Positions 56,310 to 63,417 of a stretch of DNA of 64,000 bases are shown here, piece by piece. This stretch comes from Sedimentibacter sp. SX930 (GTDB lineage: Bacteria; Bacillota; Bacilli; Lactobacillales; Aerococcaceae): the NCBI GenBank assembly GCA_002155105.1, contig MUZD01000001.1, positions 372,001-436,000 on the forward strand, written 5' to 3'. The position numbers and the translations under genes are program-made. The notes beneath the pieces were generated by a model, which searched no databases, had not been told where the DNA came from, and worked only from the letters and a program-made list of their open reading frames with translations. Numbering within the stretch: the first letter of the stretch is position 1; each line of letters starts with the position of its first letter.

Positions 56310-57128
56310 ATGAAAAACTTCAAATCTAGATTATTCGTAACAAGCGCAACTTTAGCAGCCATCGGTTTTATGGCAACAGCGAATCCTACACAAGCAAATG
56401 CAACAGAATATACTTCATCCACTTGGACAGCACGTACAGCAGATCAAATCAAAGCGGATATCCAAAGCTTGGAGAGCGGCAGCAAATACACTTTCCAATG
56501 GGGCGATACTTTATCAGCAATCGCATTGGCAACTGATGTATCAGTGAATGCCTTAGTTGATGTGAACAGCATCGGAAATGCAGACATGATCATTGCCGGC
56601 AACGCAATCGTATTGTCAGCGGATCACAACATCGTGACTGTTGAACAAGACTCAGAAGTGAAGAGCTACGATGTCAGCTCTGAAGAAGCAGTGGAAGTTG
56701 AAACTCCAGTTGAAGCAGTTGAAGAAGTGCAGGCAGCTGCACCAGTTGCAGAACCAGTTGCAGCGCCAGCTGTAGAAACATATGTTGAGCCAGTTGCAGT
56801 AGCACAAACGGCAGCACCGACTTACCAAGCGAGCTACTTCTTGTATCAAGTAGTCCAAGCTGAAGCAGGCCCAAGCTACCAAGAAAAATTGAATGTTGCT
56901 TCTGTTATCATGAACCGCGTTGAATCAGGAATCTGGGGCGGAACGACAATTGATGCTGTATTGTATGCATCAGGTCAGTTCTCAGTAGTTTCCAACGGAG
57001 CTGCTGCAGCAGAAGTACCTTCTGCTGACACAATCCAAGCAGTTAACGAAGTATTGAACGGGTACCGTTCAACTTCAGCACAAAGCTTCCGTGCTTCAGG
57101 CGATGGCGTAACAAACGTATTCTTCTAA
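56310..57128 (+). CDS. Secreted LysM protein with SleB-type cell wall hydrolase domain
   Basis: A 272-residue secreted protein. A signal peptide (to about residue 31, NPTQANA) is followed by a LysM-like domain (about 50-95, YTFQWGDTLSAIALATDVSV), a Pro/Ala/Val/Glu-rich linker, and a C-terminal domain resembling Hydrolase_2/SleB: VVQAEAGPSYQEKLNVASVI with the candidate catalytic Glu, MNRVESG, and an ending GDGVTNVFF. It probably cleaves peptidoglycan. ATG 56310 follows AAAGGGA; a longer upstream frame would add an unconserved basic stretch before the signal peptide. Confidence 0.88.
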   Translation: MKNFKSRLFVTSATLAAIGFMATANPTQANATEYTSSTWTARTADQIKADIQSLESGSKYTFQWGDTLSAIALATDVSVNALVDVNSIGNADMIIAGNAIVLSADHNIVTVEQDSEVKSYDVSSEEAVEVETPVEAVEEVQAAAPVAEPVAAPAVETYVEPVAVAQTAAPTYQASYFLYQVVQAEAGPSYQEKLNVASVIMNRVESGIWGGTTIDAVLYASGQFSVVSNGAAAAEVPSADTIQAVNEVLNGYRSTSAQSFRASGDGVTNVFF

Positions 57129-57159
57129 TAAATATAAACAATACTGATAGTACAAAGTA

Positions 57160-57197
57160 AAAAGCTGAATCCTTTGCGGGTTCAGCTTTTTTTGTTT
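57160..57197 (+). terminator. Terminator after the LysM/SleB gene
   Basis: AAAAAGCTGAA pairs with TTCAGCTTTTT across TCCTTTGCGGG. Confidence 0.9.
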
Positions 57198-57220
57198 GAA
57201 TCGTCGGATAAAGCCGAAGG

Positions 57221-57407
57221 TTGTCCGATACCGGGAAAGAATCGGACAAGCAGCATGCGGAAGGGTTGCAGGTTGTCCGATATCGCGGGAGAATCGGACA
57301 AGCAGCATGCGGAAGGGTCGGAGGTTGTCCGATATCGCGGGAGAATCGGACAAGCAGCATGTGGGAGAGCCGGAGGTTGTCCGATAACACCGAAGAATCG
57401 GACAACC
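57221..57407. repeat. Tandem palindrome array, family A (four units, 52-bp period)
   Basis: Units start at 57221, 57273, 57325 and 57377, each TTGTCCGAT ... AATCGGACAA with a short central segment. Linkers share CAGCATGCGG(A)AG with the array at 5416. The period is exactly 52 bp. It lies between the convergent LysM/SleB and HD genes, bounded by terminators on both sides. Confidence 0.93.
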
Positions 57408-57420
57408 AGGCGAATACACA

Positions 57421-57450
57421 AAAAAGACCGTCTCTTCTGAGACAGTCAAT
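57421..57450 (-). terminator. Terminator of the HD-domain gene
   Basis: On the minus strand GACTGTCTC pairs with GAGACGGTC across AGAA and is followed by six T residues. Confidence 0.9.
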
Positions 57451-57468
57451 TCTTCATTAAGTTTACAC

Positions 57469-58062
57469 TTAAATGTTGATGTTCAAGTTTACCGGACTCA
57501 ATTTTGAAACCAGATTGCGGATGCGAGATCCTGCGATTTCTTTGATCGGTTCGACGACCTCTCTGATCGCGACATATTTGTCCACGTAGGTTACGACAAA
57601 GCTTTCTTTGTAACGCGGCAGGCCGCAACGGCTCACCAGGAACATATGCTTGAGGATGATATCGCGCTCTAGAGAGCTGATTTCAGTGATGCGGCAAGCA
57701 TTTTCGCAAGCTATTTTCGGATGGGCATCTGCATGGGCACCGATATTCAACTGGGCGACAGCATCACGATCTTCGTGGAAGAAGTCGTGCAACAAACCGG
57801 CACGTGCAGTGGATCGAGCATCCAGATTCCATTTTTTTGCAAGCTGGTAACTCTTATAGGATACGCGGATCGAATGCTCCAAACGATTGGTGAAGTGGTG
57901 ATGGGTAATGGTCTCCATGTGCAATAATTCTTCGTGATAGATGAGATCTTCGACCAAAGCGACGTATTCAACATCATTTTTCCAATTGGATTGTGGCATC
58001 TGCATGCTTATTCTATCATCCTTTGTGTAAGTAGTTGTGTTCGTATTTTTCATGATGCCCAT
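57469..58062 (-). CDS. HD-domain phosphohydrolase (second)
   Basis: A protein of about 197 residues with HD-superfamily metal ligands in RLEHSIRVSYKSYQ, AGLLHDFFHED (HD pair) and VTYVDKYVAI. It resembles uncharacterised HD proteins of Firmicutes rather than SpoT. The start is uncertain: ATG 58062 (MGIMKNTN) is given, ATG 58053 is equally possible, and no strong ribosome binding site precedes either. A longer frame exists but begins in AT-rich leader. Confidence 0.78.
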   Translation of the reverse strand: MGIMKNTNTTTYTKDDRISMQMPQSNWKNDVEYVALVEDLIYHEELLHMETITHHHFTNRLEHSIRVSYKSYQLAKKWNLDARSTARAGLLHDFFHEDRDAVAQLNIGAHADAHPKIACENACRITEISSLERDIILKHMFLVSRCGLPRYKESFVVTYVDKYVAIREVVEPIKEIAGSRIRNLVSKLSPVNLNINI

Positions 58063-58237
58063 ACTATACACCCGCAGCATAAAAAAAGGAAGGGACTCGT
58101 TGTGTTTTTCTTCACTTTTACTAATTTTTAAATAGTTTGTCATTTGGCTGTCATATCTGCTGTTTTACGAATTGGCATGTACTTTTCGGGATTCCGGAGT
58201 AGAATAGGGAATATAAGAACGGGAAGGGGCGTCGAAT

Positions 58238-59068
58238 ATGGAAAAAGTGGAAGGATCTTATTACTTATTGAACGATGAACTAGTAAAAAATGCTGACGGC
58301 GAAAGCTATCCGGAATTTGAAGGCCGGACGGTATACGAAGTCATCCGTGTCGAGGATGGGATTGCAATATTTCTGGAGGATCATCTGGATCGTTTTTTTC
58401 GGTCTGCTGCTTATCTGGATCTGCCGCTGCCAGCCACTGCGGAATCCATCGAGGACCGCGTCTATCGCCTGATAGCCGCCAATCAGGTGGGGAATCAGAA
58501 CCTTAAGTTCATCCTTGGAAAAACGTCAAAAAGCGAAAGTGTTTTGTGGATCTTTTTCACCCAAAGCATCTACCCGCCAAAATGCTATTATGAAGAGGGC
58601 ATCGCGACGAGCCTGTTCCGTATCGAAAGGCTGGATCCGAACATCAAGCTTGTCCGGTCGGATTACCAGAAAGCCGTGCTGCAGGAAAGGGCTGATAAAG
58701 GGGTCTACGAATTGTTGCTGGTGGATGGGAATGAGGAAATCACGGAAGGCAGCCGCACGAATGTCTTTTTTGTGAAAGGGAAAGAATTGTACACGCCCCC
58801 TGCAAACGCGGTACTTCTGGGAATCGTCCGCAAGAAAGTGTTCGAAATCTGTGGAAAAAGACAGATTCCGATCAACGAGACGGCCATCCCTGTCGAGTGG
58901 GTCAAGGATGCTGAAGGAGCCTTCGTTTCCGGAACCGGCAATAATGTACTGCCGATATCGAAAATCGGAGCTGTTGCGATTCCGACGATGAATAATCCGA
59001 TTGTGCAGACGATCATGGCGGATTATGCCGAAATGGTCAGCGTATATAAGGAATCAAAGAAACACTAA
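58238..59068 (+). CDS. Class IV aminotransferase (BCAT/DAAT/ADCL superfamily)
   Basis: A 276-residue fold-type IV PLP enzyme. The segments YEVIRVEDGIAIFLEDHLDR, ERADKGVYELLLVDGNEEIT, EGSRTNVFFVKG and GTGNNVLPI follow the family pattern, and the lysine in the DYQKAVLQ segment is the likely PLP ligand. D-amino-acid aminotransferase, aminodeoxychorismate lyase and branched-chain aminotransferase are all possible; the gene context (biotin genes downstream) does not decide. GGGAAGGGG lies ahead of the ATG. Confidence 0.85.
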   Translation: MEKVEGSYYLLNDELVKNADGESYPEFEGRTVYEVIRVEDGIAIFLEDHLDRFFRSAAYLDLPLPATAESIEDRVYRLIAANQVGNQNLKFILGKTSKSESVLWIFFTQSIYPPKCYYEEGIATSLFRIERLDPNIKLVRSDYQKAVLQERADKGVYELLLVDGNEEITEGSRTNVFFVKGKELYTPPANAVLLGIVRKKVFEICGKRQIPINETAIPVEWVKDAEGAFVSGTGNNVLPISKIGAVAIPTMNNPIVQTIMADYAEMVSVYKESKKH

Positions 59069-59075
59069 AAAAACA

Positions 59076-59128
59076 TTGTTACCCTTTATGTTTATAGGGT
59101 TGACAAGGAGCCGGGCAGCGGTTAAACT
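59076..59128 (+). promoter_or_regulatory. BirA operator overlapping the birA-bioY promoter
   Basis: TTGTTACC (59076-59083), 15 bp, GTTGACAA (59099-59106) fits the BirA site TTGTTAAC-N14-16-GTTAACAA. TTGACA within the right half (59100-59105) plus TAAACT (59123-59128) at 17 bp forms a promoter, so holo-biotin-bound BirA would repress it. Confidence 0.8.
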
Positions 59129-59143
59129 GAATACAGCATTGAG

Positions 59144-59176
59144 ACCATCACTTCGGTTCAAGTGGTGGTTTTTTTA
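59144..59176 (+). terminator. Terminator upstream of birA
   Basis: ACCATCACTT pairs perfectly with AAGTGGTGGT across CGGTTC, followed by seven T residues. It lies between the BirA-controlled promoter and birA. Confidence 0.88.
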
Positions 59177-59199
59177 TAGAAGAGAAATGGAGGGAAAGG

Positions 59200-60192
59200 A
59201 TGTCAACAAAGGAGAAAGTCCTGCAGTTTCTGGAGCAGCACAAAGGCGAAAGTATTTCCGGCCAAGATTTGGCTGATCAGTTGGAAGTATCCAGAACATC
59301 CGTGTGGAAAGCAATCAATGGGCTGAAAAAAGAGGGTTATCAAATAGAAGCAACGACGAATAAAGGATACCAACTATCCATAGATACCGATTTGTTGTCG
59401 GAGGCCGCAATCGTGCCGCTATTATCGGAAGCGCTGAAAAATCACCTGATCATTGCGCACAAAACGATCGATTCGACCAACTTGGAGGCCAAACGGATCG
59501 TCAATGAAGAAGCGACCTTCGAAGGCGTGATCTTATCGGAAGAACAGACAAAGGGCAGAGGGCGCTTGGGTAGAGTTTTCCACTCGCCGAGCGAATCGGG
59601 CCTGTACATGAGTTTGGTTTTGAAGCCGGTTGCTGATCTGGATAACGCCACTTTGATCACGACTGCCGCCGCTGTGGCCGTCTGTCAGGCGATCGAAACA
59701 TTGACGGGAAAAGAACCCCAAATCAAATGGGTGAATGATATCTTCCTGGATGGCAGGAAAGTCTGCGGCATCCTGACGGAAGGGATCATGGATATGGAAT
59801 CGCGGACAATCGGAACGATCATTTTAGGGATCGGCCTGAACTTCCGGGCGCCTGAAAAGGATTTTCCTGATGAAATCCAGTCGATCGCCGGCACGCTGTT
59901 CGATTCAAAAAATGCCGTGGTGACACGAAACCAAATGGCTGCCGAAATACTCAACCGTTTTTATGTCCTTTATCCTGATTTGGCATCCCGTTCCTACCTG
60001 GACGAGTACCGCAAACGTTGCTTCGTCTTGGGTGAACAAGTCACTTTCCCGCAAGGAAGCGAAACGATCGAAGCCAAAGCGATTGCAATCGACGACGATG
60101 GCGGACTTGTTGTGGCATTGCCGAATGGGGAAACGAAAACCCTGACCTATGGCGAAATCAGCATCAAAATCAAAAAGAGAGAAGGAAAATAA
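59200..60192 (+). CDS. birA: Biotin operon repressor/biotin-protein ligase
   Basis: A 330-residue bifunctional BirA: an N-terminal winged helix (ISGQDLADQLEVSRTSVWKA, about 20-39), the catalytic domain with the biotinyl-AMP loop GRGRLGRVFHSPSESGLYMS and KWVNDIFLDGRKVCGILTE, and a C-terminal SH3-like domain. It activates biotin and attaches it to carboxylases, and represses biotin genes when loaded. ATG 59200 follows GAGGGAAAGG. bioY begins two bases after its stop. Confidence 0.95.
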   Translation: MSTKEKVLQFLEQHKGESISGQDLADQLEVSRTSVWKAINGLKKEGYQIEATTNKGYQLSIDTDLLSEAAIVPLLSEALKNHLIIAHKTIDSTNLEAKRIVNEEATFEGVILSEEQTKGRGRLGRVFHSPSESGLYMSLVLKPVADLDNATLITTAAAVAVCQAIETLTGKEPQIKWVNDIFLDGRKVCGILTEGIMDMESRTIGTIILGIGLNFRAPEKDFPDEIQSIAGTLFDSKNAVVTRNQMAAEILNRFYVLYPDLASRSYLDEYRKRCFVLGEQVTFPQGSETIEAKAIAIDDDGGLVVALPNGETKTLTYGEISIKIKKREGK

Positions 60193-60193
60193 C

Positions 60194-60721
60194 ATGAAAT
60201 TATCAACAAGAGATTTGACCCAAATCAGCATATTCGCGGCTTTGACATTCGTCAGCGGCTTCCTGAGCATCCCCGTCGGTCCCGTTCCGATCACTTTGCA
60301 GACACTTATGGTGCTGCTGACCGGCTTCTTCTTGCGTCCAAAAGCGGCCTTTTTTGCGCAACTGCTGCCTTTATTACTGAAATTATTGCTTGGAGGATTC
60401 CAAGCCTTTTTGACTCCTAGCTTCGGGTTTGTGTTTGGATTTATTGCAGCGGCTACTTTGATTTCCTATCTCGTGCATAATAAAGAAGGAAGCTTCTTGA
60501 ATTATGGGATCTCAGCTGTTGCCGGCACGATCGTCATGTACGCAATCGGTTTGCCTTACATGGCGATGATCCTGAATGTTGTCATGGGCAATCAATTCGA
60601 CTTGGCTGCAATTTTCCAGATGGGCATGTTGTTATTCATTCCAGGGGACATCGCCAAAGCCGTGTTGGCCATCATCCTGGCTGATCGTTTAAAAGGTCGT
60701 GTGCGCGTATTCCAGCATTGA
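60194..60721 (+). CDS. bioY: Biotin ECF transporter substrate-binding protein BioY
   Basis: A 175-residue membrane protein with about six helices. FLSIPVGPVPITLQTLMVLLTG and FGFVFGFIAAA are hallmarks of BioY, the S-component that captures biotin for an energy-coupling-factor module encoded elsewhere. ATG 60194 follows GAAGGAAAA, immediately after birA, so both are one transcript under the BirA operator. No bio synthesis genes are near, suggesting uptake dependence. Confidence 0.95.
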   Translation: MKLSTRDLTQISIFAALTFVSGFLSIPVGPVPITLQTLMVLLTGFFLRPKAAFFAQLLPLLLKLLLGGFQAFLTPSFGFVFGFIAAATLISYLVHNKEGSFLNYGISAVAGTIVMYAIGLPYMAMILNVVMGNQFDLAAIFQMGMLLFIPGDIAKAVLAIILADRLKGRVRVFQH

Positions 60722-60749
60722 TTTAGGTTTTTGAAAAAAAAATGAATGA

Positions 60750-60797
60750 TTTAAAAGCATCCAAAACCGCTGTATGACGGGATGGATGTTTTTTTTA
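60750..60797 (+). terminator. Terminator after bioY
   Basis: GCATCCAAAACCG pairs with CGGGATGGATG-like sequence with a bulge, followed by eight T residues. Confidence 0.8.
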
Positions 60798-60804
60798 AAA
60801 AAAA

Positions 60805-60858
60805 TATCTCGAATTCGTGAATATATAACTTGAAATACATTCCGGGATGTGGCATAAT
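60805..60858 (+). promoter_or_regulatory. Promoter of the FMN reductase with MhqR-like site
   Basis: TTGAAA (60830-60835), 17 bp, CATAAT (60853-60858). Just upstream, TATCTCGAATTCGTGAATA (60805-60823) matches most of the MhqR operator tATCTcgaAtTCgAGATa known from Bacillus quinone-stress genes. Confidence 0.65.
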
Positions 60859-60952
60859 AATATCAAGCTTACGAAATGTAAGAGAGATGAAGGTGAGTCC
60901 TTCATTGAAAAACAAGTGCATGGAGGAAAAAAATTGGGAAACACATCTATAA

Positions 60953-60969
60953 TATCTCGAATTAGTAAT
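60953..60969 (+). promoter_or_regulatory. Second MhqR-like half site in the leader
   Basis: TATCTCGAATTAGTAAT repeats the left half of the site at 60805 (11 identical leading bases), about 95 bases downstream of the -10. Confidence 0.45.
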
Positions 60970-61026
60970 GCTTTGTTTGGAAATAAAAATACAACAATAA
61001 CAACAGACGAAAAGGGGAAAACAACT

Positions 61027-61584
61027 ATGAAAATCGGAATTATCTCAGGAAGCGTACGTGAAGGAAGAAACTCAGCAGCAGTATCAGAATGGATCCATGA
61101 ATTTGCCGAAAAACGCAATGACGGCGGCATCGAATACGAAATCGTAGCTTTAGCAGACTATGACTTGCCTTTGTTGGGCGCTAAATTGCCGGAAGACCGT
61201 CAAGCAGCAGCTGGCGCAGCGATCCAAGCTTGGTCAGAAAAAATGGCTTCATTCGACGGATACGTGTTTGTGACACCTGAATACAACCATGCAGTCGGTG
61301 GCGCTTTGAAGAATGCGTTGGATTTCCTGAAACCTGAAGTTGCCGATAAAGCAGCCGGATTTGTAGGATACGGAAGCTTGGGCGGGGCCCGCGCACACGA
61401 AAACATGCGCGTCATCCTAGGCGAATTGAGCGTAGCGACAGTGCACACAACCGTGAACTTCTCATTGATGACTGATTTCGAGAACATGAGCAATTTTGTG
61501 CCGAACGATTATCATGCGGGCAATGCGACAGCAATGTTCAATGAATTGATCAAATGGTCCGGAGCATTGAAAACAATCCGGTAA
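61027..61584 (+). CDS. NADPH-dependent FMN reductase/quinone reductase family protein
   Basis: A 185-residue flavodoxin-like protein with the FMN phosphate loop GSVREGRNS (about 8-16) and VFVTPEYNHAVGGALKNALD, as in YhdA/azoreductase-type enzymes. It would reduce quinones or azo compounds. ATG 61027 has AAAAGGGG in front. A TTG at 60934 with a stronger GGAGG opens the same frame and would add 31 residues (SIISRISNALFGNKN), so a longer form or dual initiation is possible. MhqR-like sites upstream agree with a role in quinone stress. Confidence 0.85.
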   Translation: MKIGIISGSVREGRNSAAVSEWIHEFAEKRNDGGIEYEIVALADYDLPLLGAKLPEDRQAAAGAAIQAWSEKMASFDGYVFVTPEYNHAVGGALKNALDFLKPEVADKAAGFVGYGSLGGARAHENMRVILGELSVATVHTTVNFSLMTDFENMSNFVPNDYHAGNATAMFNELIKWSGALKTIR

Positions 61585-61607
61585 CAGTATAGAAGAACAT
61601 GAATGAT

Positions 61608-61641
61608 GGGAGGAGGCCGCCATTGGTAACATGGTGGTCTT
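61608..61641 (+). terminator. Terminator after the FMN reductase
   Basis: GGCCGCCAT pairs with ATGGTGGTC across TGGTAAC, followed by TTTT. Confidence 0.75.
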
Positions 61642-61790
61642 TTCGCATTGCCAGACAAATGCTTCCGTCACCTTTCGTCCATTGATTTTCTGAAAGCAAG
61701 CGGCTATACTGATACGTACTGAGCTTGCAGAAAAGCAAGTATTCGAATCACGTAATCAGGATACACGTAACAACAGTTGGAGGGGATTAA

Positions 61791-62477
61791 ATGGTTTTGT
61801 TGGGAAGTTTGGTCAACAGTGCTGCCATTATTTTGGGAGGCAGTATCGGTCTGGCTTTGAAGAAAGGTTTATCGGATAGGATAGCCAGTGCAGTGATGAA
61901 CGCTTTGGCTCTGTGTGTCCTTTACATAGGCGTGAGTGGCATGTTGAAGGGCGAAAATATTTTGATCACCATCCTATCGATGGTATTTGGGACTTTGGTT
62001 GGCGAATGGATCGATCTGGATAAAAAAATCAATCAGCTGGGCGATGAAATAGAAAGCCGGGTATCTTCTGATAATAAGGAACATTCTGTTTCTAATGGGT
62101 TCGTTACAGCAAGTCTATTGTTCTGTGTCGGCGCGATGGCGATTGTCGGGGCTCTGCAGAGCGGTTTGACAGGAAATCATGACACGTTATTTGCGAAGTC
62201 GCTGATCGACGGTATCGCAGCCATCGTGATGGCATCCAGTTTGGGCATCGGTGTGCTCCTTTCAGCCGGGCTGATCCTCGTTTATGAAGGAGGCATTTCG
62301 CTTTTTGCGAATGTCCTGGCGCCGCTTCTGACTGATTCTGTGATCAATGAAATGACCTGCGTGGGCTCTCTTTTGATTGTCGGCCTGGCACTCAACATGT
62401 TGAAGCTGACAGATCTGAAAATCATGAATTATGCGCCTGCAGTCTTTTTCCCGATCCTTTTCGGATTTTTTATGTGA
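61791..62477 (+). CDS. DUF554 family membrane protein
   Basis: A 228-residue protein with about six or seven membrane helices. The start VLLGSLVNSAAIILGGSIGLALKKGL, the conserved FGTLVGEWIDLDKKIN and FCVGAMAIVGALQSGLTGNH are characteristic of DUF554 (YdfK/YqgA). GGAGGGGATTAA precedes the ATG. The family has no settled function; a transporter role is assumed from topology. Confidence 0.9.
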   Translation: MVLLGSLVNSAAIILGGSIGLALKKGLSDRIASAVMNALALCVLYIGVSGMLKGENILITILSMVFGTLVGEWIDLDKKINQLGDEIESRVSSDNKEHSVSNGFVTASLLFCVGAMAIVGALQSGLTGNHDTLFAKSLIDGIAAIVMASSLGIGVLLSAGLILVYEGGISLFANVLAPLLTDSVINEMTCVGSLLIVGLALNMLKLTDLKIMNYAPAVFFPILFGFFM

Positions 62478-62481
62478 ATAA

Positions 62482-62517
62482 TGAAAAAGACGTTCCCTGG
62501 CGGACGTCTTTTTTTGT
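62482..62517 (+). terminator. Terminator after DUF554
   Basis: AAAAAGACGT pairs with ACGTCTTTTT with an inner CC/GG pair and short loop. Confidence 0.88.
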
Positions 62518-62580
62518 ATAACGCTTCTGTCTCCCTTATAATCGGTATCAAGGAAAGCCAAACGGAGAGGGGACGGGAGT

Positions 62581-63156
62581 ATGTGCGGACGTTATGCGCT
62601 TGAAGCGACAAAGAGGGAATTGTGGGAAAGGTACTTGTTGGGGGAAATGGAAGAGGATGTCGAAGAGCGTGCGGAAATATTTCCGACCAACAGCACACCG
62701 CTGATAGTGTCGGGCAACAAGCTTTTTCACCACAAATGGGGATTTGTGGAGCCTTTCGCTAAGCGCCCTTTAATCAACGCCAGGGCGGAAACCATCCTTG
62801 AAAAGCCGACGTTCAGCCAGCCTTTCCGGACAGCACGCTGTCTGGTGCCGGCGACTGCATTCTTTGAATGGGAGAAAGTCGGCGAAGAGAAGTTGAAGCG
62901 AAAAATTGCCGTAGCGGATATCCCGATTTTTTCGATGGCCGGTATATTGAAGACGTATCAGGATGAAACTGGGAAACCTTTTACGGCTTTTTCCATCATC
63001 ACCACTGCCGCCAATGAACAGATGCATGCCATCCATGATCGCATGCCGGTGATACTGGATCCTGAAGATGAAGCATTATATCTGGATCAGAAGGCCGATC
63101 CGAAATTGGTTTGGAAGTTACTGAAGCCTACAGAGCATCGCCTGCTGATCCAATAA
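62581..63156 (+). CDS. SOS response-associated peptidase (YedK/HMCES-like)
   Basis: A 191-residue SRAP protein that crosslinks to abasic sites in single-stranded DNA through Cys2, which follows the start methionine (MCGRYAL). Other active-site residues are Asn in LINARAET, Glu in AFFEWEKV and His in MHAIHDRMPVIL. GGAGAGGGGACGGG lies ahead of the ATG. It stands alone between terminators. Confidence 0.95.
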   Translation: MCGRYALEATKRELWERYLLGEMEEDVEERAEIFPTNSTPLIVSGNKLFHHKWGFVEPFAKRPLINARAETILEKPTFSQPFRTARCLVPATAFFEWEKVGEEKLKRKIAVADIPIFSMAGILKTYQDETGKPFTAFSIITTAANEQMHAIHDRMPVILDPEDEALYLDQKADPKLVWKLLKPTEHRLLIQ

Positions 63157-63209
63157 TCAATCGATATTCCGGAAAATGAGAATACGCTCATCTGAATTTA
63201 ATTTTATCG

Positions 63210-63238
63210 TTGACATCCTTATTTAATTCTTATAAACT
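63210..63238 (+). promoter_or_regulatory. Promoter of the leader ORF and lipoprotein gene
   Basis: TTGACA (63210-63215), 17 bp, TAAACT (63233-63238). TATAAA at 63231 gives an alternative -10 at 15 bp. The expected start lies about 25 bases before the leader ORF. Confidence 0.8.
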
Positions 63239-63270
63239 GAAAGCAAATAACTAATGTGCTAGGAGGATTT

Positions 63271-63312
63271 ATGCAACCGCAAACAAAAGTGCCGCAGTCC
63301 CATCATCAGTAA
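63271..63312 (+). CDS. Short leader peptide (13 codons)
   Basis: ATG 63271 follows a perfect AGGAGG at 63261-63266 and encodes MQPQTKVPQSHHQ before TAA 63310-63312. Four Gln, two Pro and two consecutive His stand out. The stop codon overlaps the left base of a terminator stem, the design of ribosome-controlled attenuators. Translation of so short a frame cannot be proven from sequence, but the ribosome binding site is stronger than that of most genes here. Confidence 0.65.
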   Translation: MQPQTKVPQSHHQ

Positions 63313-63350
63313 AAGCCCATTTGGATAATTTTATCTGAATGGGCTTTTTC
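63311..63350 (+). terminator. Terminator/attenuator after the leader ORF
   Basis: AAAAGCCCATT (63311-63321) pairs with AATGGGCTTTTT (ending near 63347) around a T/A-rich loop. It lies between the promoter and the lipoprotein gene, so read-through is required for expression. Confidence 0.88.
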
Positions 63351-63417
63351 GTACTAGGGACTAGCGATTGATTGCCTAAGCAGTTCTCGCACAAATCAAA
63401 AAATAGGGGGAAATGAA

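Noticed and set aside
63271-63312. Classical tryptophan leader peptide
   Set aside because: The peptide has no Trp codon although the downstream gene is TrpX-like.
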